Assembly: GCA_964475385.1 (NCBI GenBank)
Contig: CAYYWV010000013.1
Coordinates: 1 to 33,261 of the forward strand
Direction of reading: 5' to 3'
Source: CAYYWV01 sp964475385
GTDB lineage: Bacteria; Pseudomonadota; Alphaproteobacteria; JAAXGF01
Length of the DNA stretch: 33,261 nt
The translations under genes were made by a program, and so were the position numbers. A model generated the notes under the pieces. It made no database searches and had not been told where the DNA came from. It saw nothing but the letters and a program-made list of their open reading frames with translations. Positions 1 through 8,732 of this stretch are shown here, in pieces. Position 1 is the first letter of the stretch. The number at the start of each line of letters is the position of its first letter.

Positions 1-61
1 GCCTCGGGCAAAACCCTTGCGAAATTCCCAGACTAGGACTAGGTTTATGAAGGTTGGTTAC

Positions 62-90
62 GCGAATGCAAATCATTCGCACTGTATAAT
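62..90 (+). promoter_or_regulatory. Fur box and -10 element ahead of the iron importer
   Basis: Positions 62-80 read GCGAATGcaaatCATTCGC, a perfect 7-bp inverted repeat around a 5-bp centre. It agrees with the classical 19-bp Fur box at 13 of 19 positions by my count and contains the proteobacterial core TGCAAATCATTCGCA (67-81). A perfect TATAAT follows at 85-90. No good -35 hexamer is visible at normal spacing; that region lies inside the palindrome, so a bound repressor would block polymerase. The downstream genes are an iron-type ABC importer, which fits iron-dependent repression. A divergent gene left of the window could share the operator. Confidence 0.72.
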
Positions 91-177
91 CAGAGGCGGT
101 TTCGCCGCAGGCCGGCATGGGCATTCGACCCTTGGCAGAAGGGACGCGGGTCTGCCATAAGCCGGCGAGACGTTTTC

Positions 178-1917
178 GTGCGTGGCGATGTCGTAAGGGA
201 AGGTGTTACAGCGTTGACGGACATGGTCACATCGCCTCCGGCCGCGGCGGCCGCCGGCGGCCGACGGCGCCGATGGCCCGGTCTGTGGACGCTGGGCTCG
301 CTTGCCGTCGCGGCGTTGATCGCGACGCCCGTGCTGATCGTCGGCGCGAGCGTGTTCGCGCCTGCGGGCGCGGTCTGGCGCCATCTCGCGGACACGGTCC
401 TTTTGGTTTATGTCGCCAACTCGCTGTGGCTTCTGGTCGGCGTCGGCGTCGGCGCCTTCGCCCTCGGCGTCGCCTGCGCCTGGCTGGTGGTGATGTGCCG
501 CTTTCCCGGACGCGGGGTTTTCGAGTGGGCGCTTCTGCTTCCCTTTGCGATGCCGGCCTATGTGGTCGCCTTCACCTACGGCGGCCTGTTCGAGTTCGCC
601 GGTCCCGTGCAGACCGGGCTTAGGGCGCTGTTCGGCTGGGGGCGGGGGGACTATTGGTTTCCCGAGGTCCGCTCGCTCGGCGGCGCGATCTTCGTTTTGA
701 CCGTGGTTCTCTACCCTTACGTCTACCTTCTCGCCCGCGCGGCCTTTATCGAGCAGTCGGTCTGCGCGATCGAGGCCAGTCGAACGCTGGGTCGCGGCCC
801 TTGGCGGAGCTTCTTCGGCGTGGCGCTGCCGCTGTCGCGGCCGGCGATCGCGGCCGGGGTCGCGCTCGCGCTGATGGAGGCGCTGAGCGACTTCGGCGCG
901 GTCCAACAGCTCGCCGTGCGGACCTTCACCACCGGGATCTACCGGACCTGGTTCGGGCTCGGCGACGCGACCGCGGCGGCCCAGCTTTCCGCCGTTCTGA
1001 TGCTCTTCGTGTTCGCGCTTGTGCTCATCGAGCGGCGCTCGCGCGGGGGACAGAGCTACCACCATACCTCGCGGCGCTACCGCGCCTTGCCGCGGTTCGG
1101 CCTGCGCGGGCCGCGGGCGGCGTTCGCGGTCGCCGTGTGCGCCTTTCCGATCGTTTTCGGCTTTCTGCTGCCGGGCGGGCAGCTTGTGGTCTGGGCCGCC
1201 CAGACCGCGCCCGCGGTGATCGACGGCCGGTTCGTCACGCTCGCCGTCAACAGCCTTGCGCTCGCCGGGGCGGCGGCGGCCATCGTTCTCGTCGTCGCGC
1301 TTTATCTCGCCTATGGATTGCGGCTCAACCCGCACCCGCTTTCACGCCTCAGCGCCCAGATCGCTGGTCTTGGCTATGCGATCCCCGGCACCGTGATCGC
1401 CGTCGGCGTGTTGCTGCCGCTCGCCTGGCTCGACAATACGATCGACGCCTGGATGCGGGCGCGGTTCGGGATTTCGACCGGGCTTCTGCTCAGCGGAACG
1501 CTGGTCGCGCTCCTGTTCGCCTATCTCGTGCGCTTTCTCGCGGTCGCCTTCAACGCGGTCGAGGCGAGCCTAGGCAAGGTGACGCCGACCATGGACGGCG
1601 CGGCGCGCACCCTCGGCCTCGGCCCCGCCGAGACCCTGCTCCGCGTGCATGCGCCGATCGTGCGCGGCAGCTTGATGACGGCGGCGATCCTGGTCTTCGT
1701 CGATGTGATGAAGGAGCTGCCGGCGACGCTGATCATGCGGCCGTTCAACTTCAACACGCTCGCGGTGCGGACCTTCGAGCTCGCCACCGACGAGCAGTTC
1801 GCCGAGGCGGCGCCTTCGGCGCTCGCCATCGTGGTCGCGGGCATCGCGCCGGTGATCCTGCTGACGCTGGCGATCGCGCGCTCGCGTCCGGGGGCGCGTT
1901 CGGGCGGAAAGGCCTGA
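178..1917 (+). CDS. fbpB: Iron(III) ABC transporter permease, FbpB/AfuB-type (fused double permease)
   Basis: Inner-membrane permease of a ferric-iron importer. The protein is about 579 residues and contains two tandem permease domains, as in FbpB/AfuB and ThiP. Each half carries an EAA-like cytoplasmic loop contacting the ATPase: first EASRTLGRGPWRSFFGVALP, later DGAARTLGLGPAETLLRVHA. Many hydrophobic segments suggest about 12 membrane helices. The GTG at 178 is the longest start. TTG 214 (preceded by AAGGGAAGG) or ATG 223 are possible alternatives, because the first residues are not typical of the family. The ATPase gene starts one base after the stop. The Fur box upstream argues for iron; without it, thiamine or another FbpB-type substrate would be equally possible. 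No periplasmic binding protein gene is adjacent on the right. Confidence 0.85.
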   Translation: MRGDVVREGVTALTDMVTSPPAAAAAGGRRRRWPGLWTLGSLAVAALIATPVLIVGASVFAPAGAVWRHLADTVLLVYVANSLWLLVGVGVGAFALGVACAWLVVMCRFPGRGVFEWALLLPFAMPAYVVAFTYGGLFEFAGPVQTGLRALFGWGRGDYWFPEVRSLGGAIFVLTVVLYPYVYLLARAAFIEQSVCAIEASRTLGRGPWRSFFGVALPLSRPAIAAGVALALMEALSDFGAVQQLAVRTFTTGIYRTWFGLGDATAAAQLSAVLMLFVFALVLIERRSRGGQSYHHTSRRYRALPRFGLRGPRAAFAVAVCAFPIVFGFLLPGGQLVVWAAQTAPAVIDGRFVTLAVNSLALAGAAAAIVLVVALYLAYGLRLNPHPLSRLSAQIAGLGYAIPGTVIAVGVLLPLAWLDNTIDAWMRARFGISTGLLLSGTLVALLFAYLVRFLAVAFNAVEASLGKVTPTMDGAARTLGLGPAETLLRVHAPIVRGSLMTAAILVFVDVMKELPATLIMRPFNFNTLAVRTFELATDEQFAEAAPSALAIVVAGIAPVILLTLAIARSRPGARSGGKA

Positions 1918-1918
1918 C

Positions 1919-2995
<1,077 letters not shown>

Positions 2996-3009
2996 AAAGG
3001 TAAAGACAA

Positions 3010-3038
3010 GGGCCGCCCCGGCCCCGGCGGGGCGGCCG
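3010..3038 (+). terminator. GC-rich hairpin between fbpC and tatA
   Basis: A 10-bp perfect stem lies at 3011-3020 and 3028-3037 (GGCCGCCCCG with its complement) around a 7-base loop. There is no T-run after it, so it is not a canonical intrinsic terminator. It could be a Rho-associated or mRNA 3'-end hairpin separating the iron operon from tatABC. Confidence 0.35.
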
Positions 3039-3135
3039 GATGGGAACTCGGCAGGCCGGCCGTTGCGCCCGGCGGCGCTTTCTGACATCATGCGCCGGCT
3101 TTCCGGCGGGCGGCCGCCAAGCGTGGAGTGAATGA

Positions 3136-3378
3136 ATGGGCACTTTCAGTCTTTGGCATTGGCTGATCGTTCTGGCGATCGTGCTTTTGCTGTTTGGACG
3201 GGGCAAGATCCCCACTCTGATGGGGGACATGGCGAAGGGCATCAAAGCCTTCAAGGCAGGAATGAAGGAAGAGCCCGAGGCGCCCAAGCCGATTGACGGT
3301 TCGACGAAGACCGCATCGACCGAGGCGGCCGGCGACGCCCCCGTGAACGTGAAGAAGGACGAGGCGGCGCAGGGCTAA
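3136..3378 (+). CDS. tatA: Sec-independent (Tat) translocase subunit TatA
   Basis: Pore-forming subunit of the twin-arginine translocase, which exports folded proteins across the inner membrane. The 80-residue protein has the TatA plan: a short N-terminal transmembrane helix (LWHWLIVLAIVLLLFGRGKI), the FGRGKIP hinge, an amphipathic helix (about 27-42, MGDMAKGIKAFKAGM) and a charged, disordered tail. Start ATG 3136 has a GGAG ribosome site about eight bases upstream. The next gene is tatB, 41 bp downstream, then tatC, so this is the usual tatABC operon. Confidence 0.95.
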   Translation: MGTFSLWHWLIVLAIVLLLFGRGKIPTLMGDMAKGIKAFKAGMKEEPEAPKPIDGSTKTASTEAAGDAPVNVKKDEAAQG

Positions 3379-3419
3379 GCGCGCCCCGGCGCGCCGCCAA
3401 GCCATAGGCAACAACAGCG

Positions 3420-3863
3420 ATGTTCGACATCGGCTGGTCGGAGATGGCGGTCATTGCGGTGATCGCCCTGATCGTCATCGGCCCTCGCGATCTGCCGAAG
3501 GTTATGCGCGTCGCCGGTCAATGGGCGGCGAAGGCGCGTCGCGTCGTGCGCGAGTTCCAAGGGAACATCGATCAGATGGTGCGCGAGGCCGAGGTCGACG
3601 AGATCAAGAAAGAAGCCGAGCGGATCGCCGCTTACGACGTGAAGTCGGACCTCGAGCAGTCGATCGATCCAACAGGGGATCTCGCGCGCGCGGTCGATCC
3701 GAACGTTCCCGACCCGCCTGCGGCCTCTGGCGACGAAACGTCGACCGATGCGCCGCCGGCCGAGACGCCTGCGGTTCCGGTCCCCGAGACCGCGGATAAC
3801 GCCGGCGGCGGCGCCGAAGCGGCGTCCGAAACGGCGCCCAAGCCGGCGGCCGAAAGTCGGTGA
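3420..3863 (+). CDS. tatB: Tat translocase subunit TatB
   Basis: TatB forms the Tat signal-peptide receptor together with TatC. The 147-residue protein begins MFDIGWSEMAVIAVIALIVI, one N-terminal membrane helix, followed by the GPRDLPKVMR hinge and a long amphipathic helix. From about residue 80 onward the tail is rich in Ala, Pro, Glu and Asp and is probably disordered. The glutamate in helix 1 (WSE) is the polar residue typical of TatB. Its stop overlaps the GTG start of tatC by four bases (GTGA), indicating translational coupling. Confidence 0.95.
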   Translation: MFDIGWSEMAVIAVIALIVIGPRDLPKVMRVAGQWAAKARRVVREFQGNIDQMVREAEVDEIKKEAERIAAYDVKSDLEQSIDPTGDLARAVDPNVPDPPAASGDETSTDAPPAETPAVPVPETADNAGGGAEAASETAPKPAAESR

Positions 3864-4711
3864 CTGGGCCGGTGAAGGATATCGACGACACCAAAGCGCC
3901 TTTGCTCGATCATCTGATCGAGCTGCGCACGCGGCTGATCCGCAGCGTGCTTGCGATCCTGATTCTGTTTCTGATCAGCTATTACTTCGCCGACCACATT
4001 TACGCCTTTCTGGTCCGGCCGCTGGCCGCCATCTACACCCGCCAGGGGGCGCGGCTGATCTTCACCGCCCTTCACGAGGTGTTTTTCACCTATGTCAAGG
4101 TGGCGTTGTTTACGGCGGTCATGCTCGCCTTTCCCTACATCGCAATCCAGATCTGGAAGTTTGTCGCTCCCGGGCTTTATAAGAACGAGAAAAAAGCCTT
4201 TCTGCCCTTTCTCGTGTTTACGCCGATCCTGTTTTTCGCAGGCGCAGCACTCGTTTATTACGTGATCTTTCCTCTTGCCTGGAAGTTCTTTCTGAGCTTC
4301 GAAAGCCCCGGCATCGACGGCGGGCTGCCGATTCAGCTCGAAGCCAAGGTCAACGAGTATCTCTCTTTGGTGATGAAGCTGATCTTCGCCTTCGGGGTCA
4401 GCTTCGAGCTTCCGCTTCTGTTGACCTTGCTTGCCCGGGTCGGGTTGGCGACATCCAAGGGACTGGCCGAGAAGCGCAAGTACGCCATCGTCGCCGCCTT
4501 CGTCGCCGCCGCGGTGCTAACCCCTCCCGATCCCATCAGTCAGATCAGCCTTGCGGTGCCGATCATCCTTCTTTACGAGGGCTCGATCATCGCCGTGCGC
4601 ATGGTCGAGCGTCGCCGCGCGCGCGAGGAGGCCGCAGCCGAGAGCGGAACGGACGGCGGCGATGGCGGTGAAGACCTGGTCGAGGAGACCGACTTTAACC
4701 TTGGACGTTAA
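3860..4711 (+). CDS. tatC: Tat translocase subunit TatC
   Basis: Polytopic core of the Tat receptor. The 283-residue protein carries the family N-terminus (LLDHLIELRTRLIRSV, with the HLxELRxRL signature), then about six hydrophobic segments. The family-typical stretch KVNEYLSLVMKLIFAFGVSFELPLL, shown here only by its ends (KVNEYL and FGVSFELP), includes the conserved glutamate of FELP. The start is GTG 3860, overlapping the tatB stop; translation reads MTGPVKDIDD. The C-terminal tail (about residues 250-283) is acidic and glycine-rich. In related genomes serS usually follows; here it lies more than 15 kb away. Confidence 0.96.
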   Translation: MTGPVKDIDDTKAPLLDHLIELRTRLIRSVLAILILFLISYYFADHIYAFLVRPLAAIYTRQGARLIFTALHEVFFTYVKVALFTAVMLAFPYIAIQIWKFVAPGLYKNEKKAFLPFLVFTPILFFAGAALVYYVIFPLAWKFFLSFESPGIDGGLPIQLEAKVNEYLSLVMKLIFAFGVSFELPLLLTLLARVGLATSKGLAEKRKYAIVAAFVAAAVLTPPDPISQISLAVPIILLYEGSIIAVRMVERRRAREEAAAESGTDGGDGGEDLVEETDFNLGR

Positions 4712-4762
4712 CAGCCCGGGCTTTTGATTTTCTGAGTTGTCCGGCCACGCCGGGAAGAACGC

Positions 4763-5116
4763 TCAGCCGGCGGTCGCCTTTGACGCGTTCTGACGCCGTC
4801 GATAACGCGTGAAAGCGAGCCAGAACAGCACGGGGGGGCCGAGAACCACCAGCGTCTTGCCGATTCCCTTGATGAAAATCGCCTGCTTTTGGCTGAGTCG
4901 ACTGCTGGTCACACAGGCGTAACGTTCGGCGAAGCTCGGCCTCGTATAACCCGAGGCCGTCTTGCAGGGATCGCTGCTCGAAAGCTGATAGCTGGAATAC
5001 ACCGTTGGCCTGTTATCAGGCGCGAAGAACTGGAACCAGCCGACGAGAACGATCCAAAGCCCGGCCAGCGTCCAGGCGAGCCAGCTTTTCCAGGGTTGCG
5101 TAACGGTTTTTTTCAT
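4763..5116 (-). CDS. Small two-helix membrane protein, unknown function
   Basis: I do not recognise a named family. The 117-residue protein has two hydrophobic segments, about residues 12-31 (WLAWTLAGLWIVLVGWFQFF) and 83-102 (LGPPVLFWLAF region), with a roughly 50-residue loop between them. The loop has two cysteines (DPCK and YACV, about 17 residues apart) that could form a disulfide if it is periplasmic. The positively charged C-terminus (RYRRRQ) suggests both ends are cytoplasmic. Start ATG 5116 is preceded on the minus strand by GAGGTG. It is convergent with tatC and divergent from the OmpA-domain lipoprotein gene. Confidence 0.7.
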   Translation of the reverse strand: MKKTVTQPWKSWLAWTLAGLWIVLVGWFQFFAPDNRPTVYSSYQLSSSDPCKTASGYTRPSFAERYACVTSSRLSQKQAIFIKGIGKTLVVLGPPVLFWLAFTRYRRRQNASKATAG

Positions 5117-5440
5117 CCCGCACCTCGCACCGCTTCCCTTTGGCCGGGCGGCAGACGGCCCAAGCGTCAGGCGTCATCCTGTCGAAAAGTGGTTAATAAC
5201 CAGCTAATCCCCAACCTGCTTTTCTGTTTCTTCTCAAAGTTTCTTTCGACGCTACGTCATTGAGATTCGGCGCATTTATAAAGAGTTCAAAATTATGCAT
5301 TTCCTGGTTATCATATGAGTAATGATAAACCTCGAAAACTTTCGCCTTCCGCGAGATAGAGCCGCTTCGAAAGCGGGGCGGCGGGACGAGACGCAGGGAA
5401 CGGCGCCGAGACCCCGGCGCCATGAAGAGGAGACACCACA
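5117..5440. promoter_or_regulatory. AT-rich divergent intergenic region with palindromes
   Basis: This 324-bp gap separates the minus-strand membrane protein gene from the OmpA-domain lipoprotein gene. It is far richer in A/T than the rest of the window from about 5190 to 5345. A 13-bp perfect palindrome TGGTTAATAACCA lies at 5190-5202, and it runs into TTAA-N7-CTAA (5193-5207), which resembles a degenerate CtrA site. A second inverted repeat pairs TTATCAT (5308-5314) with ATGATAA (5322-5328). TATAAA at 5277-5282 is a possible -10. Two GC hairpins follow near the lipoprotein gene: CCGCTT/AAGCGG (5362-5376) and GGCGCC/GGCGCC (5402-5421), the latter just before the GAGGAG ribosome site. No gene was seen in the gap. 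Confidence 0.5.
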
Positions 5441-6364
5441 GTGGCATTCAAGATAAGGGGGGCGCTGGTCGCCGCCGGAGCGCTCCTGTTCCTCGGCGGA
5501 TGCGCCGGGATGGAGCTTGAGAAAGCGCGAAGCCTCGAACCCGGCGGAGATCGGTTCGAGCAGGCGTTGAACAGCGGGTACATCGACCTTTCGTCGTCGG
5601 AGTTCGACGAAGGCGATTATCAGGATTCGGACGCCTTTGCGTTGCGGGCCGAGGGCGCTGCGACCGGAAAGCCCAGCGCGCCCGAGGCGGTCGCGGCCCG
5701 CGGGTTGCCGGCGGACGCAGTCGATGATCTCGCCGCCGCCCGCGCGCGGCTTATGGCGGCGTTTGAAAAGGGTGCGCGCGACAAGCTGCCCGACGAAGCG
5801 GCCCGCGCCCAGGTTATGTATGAATGCTGGATGGAAGAGCAGGAGGAGAACTTCCAGCCCGAGGATATCGCCGCCTGTCGCGGCGGCTTCGAGACCGCGA
5901 TGATCCGAATCGAAACGGCGTTGGCGCCCAAGCCAGTCGCCGCTGCGCCCGCCCCGGCGCCTTCGCCCGCCCCGGCGCCCCCGCCCGCGCCGGTAGCCGC
6001 CGCCGAGCCCGTTCCGGCCCCGAAGCCGCCGCCGGGCCCCTTCGTGCTGATGTTCGACTTCGACAGCGCGAAGATCGAGGGCGTCTCGCAGGAAGTTATC
6101 GACCGCATCGCCGCCGCCGCCAAGGCCTACGGACCGGCGAAGATCGAGCTTGCTGCGCACACCGATCGAGCCGGTAGCGATGCATACAACGACCGTCTGG
6201 CCGAGATGCGAGCGTTAGCGGTCAAGATGGCGCTCGCGCAGAAAGGGGTGCCCGTGCCGTTGATGGATGTTCGCGTGTTCGGCGAGCGCAAGGTTCCGGT
6301 CGCAACCCCAGACGGCGTGCCCGAGGAACGCAATCGAGTCGTCATCGTCACCTTCGGCAAGTAA
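5441..6364 (+). CDS. Lipoprotein with C-terminal OmpA-like peptidoglycan-binding domain
   Basis: Predicted outer-membrane-anchored lipoprotein that grips peptidoglycan. The GTG start (5441) follows GAGGAG; the N-terminus has a signal peptide ending in lipobox LGGC, so Cys 21 or so would be acylated. Residues about 25-160 have no family I recognise. A linker of about 165-198 is almost entirely Ala and Pro. The OmpA-like domain fills about 200-307: FDFDSAKI, then the peptidoglycan-binding region HTDRAGSDAYNDRLAEMRA with the conserved Asp and Arg, and ending ERNRVVIVTFG. It is not beside tol genes, so it is unlikely to be Pal itself. A strong terminator follows, making it a probable single-gene transcript. 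Confidence 0.82.
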   Translation: MAFKIRGALVAAGALLFLGGCAGMELEKARSLEPGGDRFEQALNSGYIDLSSSEFDEGDYQDSDAFALRAEGAATGKPSAPEAVAARGLPADAVDDLAAARARLMAAFEKGARDKLPDEAARAQVMYECWMEEQEENFQPEDIAACRGGFETAMIRIETALAPKPVAAAPAPAPSPAPAPPPAPVAAAEPVPAPKPPPGPFVLMFDFDSAKIEGVSQEVIDRIAAAAKAYGPAKIELAAHTDRAGSDAYNDRLAEMRALAVKMALAQKGVPVPLMDVRVFGERKVPVATPDGVPEERNRVVIVTFGK

Positions 6365-6382
6365 GCTAGCGGACGGACCTGC

Positions 6383-6418
6383 GCGCGCGGTGGTTTCGCC
6401 GCCGCGCGCCCCTTTTTT
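6383..6418 (+). terminator. Intrinsic terminator after the OmpA-domain lipoprotein gene
   Basis: An 11-bp stem (6383-6393 with 6399-6409, including one G-T wobble) closes a 5-base loop TTTCG and is followed by TTTTTT at 6413-6418. It is the clearest intrinsic terminator on the plus strand, 18 bp after the stop codon. Confidence 0.85.
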
Positions 6419-6460
6419 CGGCGGCGAACACGCGCCCGTCGCGCCTCTTGGAGGAAGATT

Positions 6461-8551
6461 ATGAAAAAGATCCTGATCGGCATCGCCGTTGCGCTCGTTG
6501 TCATCGTCGCCGCGGCGATCGTAGCGCCGCGATTTGTTCCGCTCGATACCGTTAAGGATCAGATCACCGCCCAGGTTAAGGCGGCGACCGGGCGCGATCT
6601 CACGATCAACGGCGACGTTCGCCTTTCCCTTCTCCCCAATGCCGAGATCGCGGTCGATGACGTTTCCTTTGCGAACGTTCCGGACGGCGAGGCGAAGGCG
6701 ATGGTTCGGCTCGGCAGCCTGCGGGTCAAGCTGCGCGTGCTCCCCCTTCTCGCAGGCTCGGTCGAGATCGCCCGCTTCGTGCTCGTCGATCCGGTGATCA
6801 ACCTCGAGGTCGACGCCAAGGGGCGGGGCAACTGGGTCTTCGCCGCGCAAGAGGAGACGTCGGCCCGGACCGCGGGCGCGCCCGAAGCGCCCCCCTCGAC
6901 GGCGGGCGGGGGCGAGAGCGAGCGAGGCGGCGGGCTTGCGCTCGCCGATCTTAAGCTCGGCGACGTGCGAATCGAGAACGGCGCTCTCAGTTATCGCGAT
7001 GCGCGCGGCGCGCGCTACAAGGTCGAAAAGATCGACATGGCGCTCTCGCTCGCCTCGCTCGCAAGCCCGCTCGACGCCACCGGCGCGCTGACGTTCAACG
7101 GCCAGCGGCTGACGATTGCGGCCAGGGTCGAAACGCCGGAGCGGATCTTGGCCGGCGAGCGGGCCGAGATTCGCCTTTCGGTCGAGGGCGCCCCGCTACG
7201 GCTTGCGTTCGAAGGCGGGGCGGCGACGGGGGCGAAGGCGGCGCTCGACGGGGCGGTGGATCTTGCAGCGCCGTCGGTTCGCGATCTCGCGGCCTGGGCG
7301 GGAAGCCCGCTCGATGCGCCGGGGGATGGCCTCGGCCCCCTTGCGATCAAGGGCAAGCTCGAGGCCAGTCGCGCGCGAATCGCATTCTCCGACGCGACGC
7401 TCGCGCTCGACGCCATCAAAGGCTCGGGCGCGGTTTCGGTCGCGCTCGACGGGGCGCGCCCGCGCATTTCCGGGCGGCTCGCGCTCGGCGTGCTCGACCT
7501 CAACCCTTATCTCCCTCCCGAAGGCGGTCCCGCGCAAAGCGGCGGTTCGAGCGAGACCGCCGCCTCCGCACAACCCGCGCAAGCCGACGCCCAGCCGCCC
7601 GCGGACTGGAGCGACGATCCCATCGATCTATCGGCGCTTAAGGCGCTCGATGCCGATCTCGAGCTCAGCGCCGAAGGGATTCGCTACCGCAAGCTCAAGG
7701 TCGGTCCCAGCGCGCTCACGATCACGCTCGCGGCGGGCGAGCTGACGGTCGATCTCGCCAAGCTCGCGCTCTACGAGGGAACGGGCAGGGCGCGCATCCG
7801 GGTCGATGCGCGCGGCGCGGCGCCGACGATCGAGAAGTCCTTTCGCCTCGTGGGGGTCAAGGCCGAGCCGCTTCTGCGCGATGCCGTCGGCTTCGATCGC
7901 CTGTCGGGGGTGGCCGAGGCGCGGATCGACGCCCGCACCCGCGGGCGGACCGAGCGCGAGATGGTCTCGGCGCTCGCCGGCGATGGCGCGGTCACTTTCC
8001 GCGACGGGACGATCAAGGGCATCGACATCGCCGCCATGATCCGCAACGTCAAGTCGGCGTTCGCAGGCGGCGGCGGCGCGGCCCGAAAGACCGACTTCGC
8101 CGAGCTTTCCGGGAGCTTCACAATCCAAAAGGGCATCCTGCGCAACGACGATCTGCGTCTGCTTGCGCCATTGTTCCGCGCAAACGGGGCCGGCACGGTC
8201 GATCTGCCGCGACGCCGGGTCGATTACCGGATCGAGCCCAAGCTCGCGGCGACTACCGAAGGCCAAGGCGGCGCGGCCGATGTCGCCGGGCTCATGGTTC
8301 CGGTCATCGTTACCGGGCCTTGGGATAACCTGAGCTATCGCCCCGACCTCTCGGGACTCGCGACCGAGGCCGCGAAGAACCCCGAAGCCCTGCTGAAGGC
8401 CGGCAAGGGGCTCAAAGGCGGCCTCAAGGGCGTGGTCAAAGGGATCGTCGGCGGGGCGGGCGGAAACGACGCCGGCGAAAGTGGGGGAGGCGAAAGCTCG
8501 GCCCCGGTCAACCCGCTCAAGGTGCTCAAGGGGCTGTTCGGCGGCGACTGA
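6461..8551 (+). CDS. AsmA family protein
   Basis: AsmA-type envelope protein of 696 residues; members are anchored in the inner membrane, project into the periplasm and are linked to outer-membrane assembly or lipid transport. One N-terminal membrane helix (about 4-24) is followed by the AsmA opening region, including TGRDLTINGDVRLSLLPNAE, typical of the family. A low-complexity Gly/Ala/Ser-rich break occurs at about 140-155 and again near 355-385. The C-terminal AsmA-like domain (about 480-640) includes GDGAVTFRDGTIKGIDIAAM. A Gly/Lys-rich tail ends the protein. The ATG at 6461 has an excellent GGAGGAAG ribosome site. It is shorter than E. coli YhdP or TamB and similar to alphaproteobacterial AsmA proteins. 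Confidence 0.88.
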   Translation: MKKILIGIAVALVVIVAAAIVAPRFVPLDTVKDQITAQVKAATGRDLTINGDVRLSLLPNAEIAVDDVSFANVPDGEAKAMVRLGSLRVKLRVLPLLAGSVEIARFVLVDPVINLEVDAKGRGNWVFAAQEETSARTAGAPEAPPSTAGGGESERGGGLALADLKLGDVRIENGALSYRDARGARYKVEKIDMALSLASLASPLDATGALTFNGQRLTIAARVETPERILAGERAEIRLSVEGAPLRLAFEGGAATGAKAALDGAVDLAAPSVRDLAAWAGSPLDAPGDGLGPLAIKGKLEASRARIAFSDATLALDAIKGSGAVSVALDGARPRISGRLALGVLDLNPYLPPEGGPAQSGGSSETAASAQPAQADAQPPADWSDDPIDLSALKALDADLELSAEGIRYRKLKVGPSALTITLAAGELTVDLAKLALYEGTGRARIRVDARGAAPTIEKSFRLVGVKAEPLLRDAVGFDRLSGVAEARIDARTRGRTEREMVSALAGDGAVTFRDGTIKGIDIAAMIRNVKSAFAGGGGAARKTDFAELSGSFTIQKGILRNDDLRLLAPLFRANGAGTVDLPRRRVDYRIEPKLAATTEGQGGAADVAGLMVPVIVTGPWDNLSYRPDLSGLATEAAKNPEALLKAGKGLKGGLKGVVKGIVGGAGGNDAGESGGGESSAPVNPLKVLKGLFGGD

Positions 8552-8553
8552 AC

Positions 8554-8574
8554 GGCCCAGGCGCGGGCCTTATT
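8554..8574 (+). terminator. Weak terminator after the AsmA-family gene
   Basis: GGCCC (8554-8558) pairs with GGGCC (8565-8569) around a 6-base loop and is followed by TTATT. The stem is short, so termination may be partial. Confidence 0.35.
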
Positions 8575-8732
8575 CGAGTTCGGGGCCGAGCCCGTCTCGG
8601 CCAACGTGCTTGTCTCGCGTTGGGCGGTCTAATAGGCTATTTTTTCGACTTCGCACCGAAAAGCCGCACTCGGCGCAGCGTGGGTCCGACGCCGCGCGTC
8701 GATTGCAATTCACGAACCGGGAGGACACAAGA

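Noticed and set aside
4712..4740. AGCCCGGGCTTTTGATTTT after tatC as an intrinsic terminator
   Set aside because: The GCCCGGGC palindrome has no loop, so a proper hairpin stem cannot form; termination may occur but the sequence does not show it.
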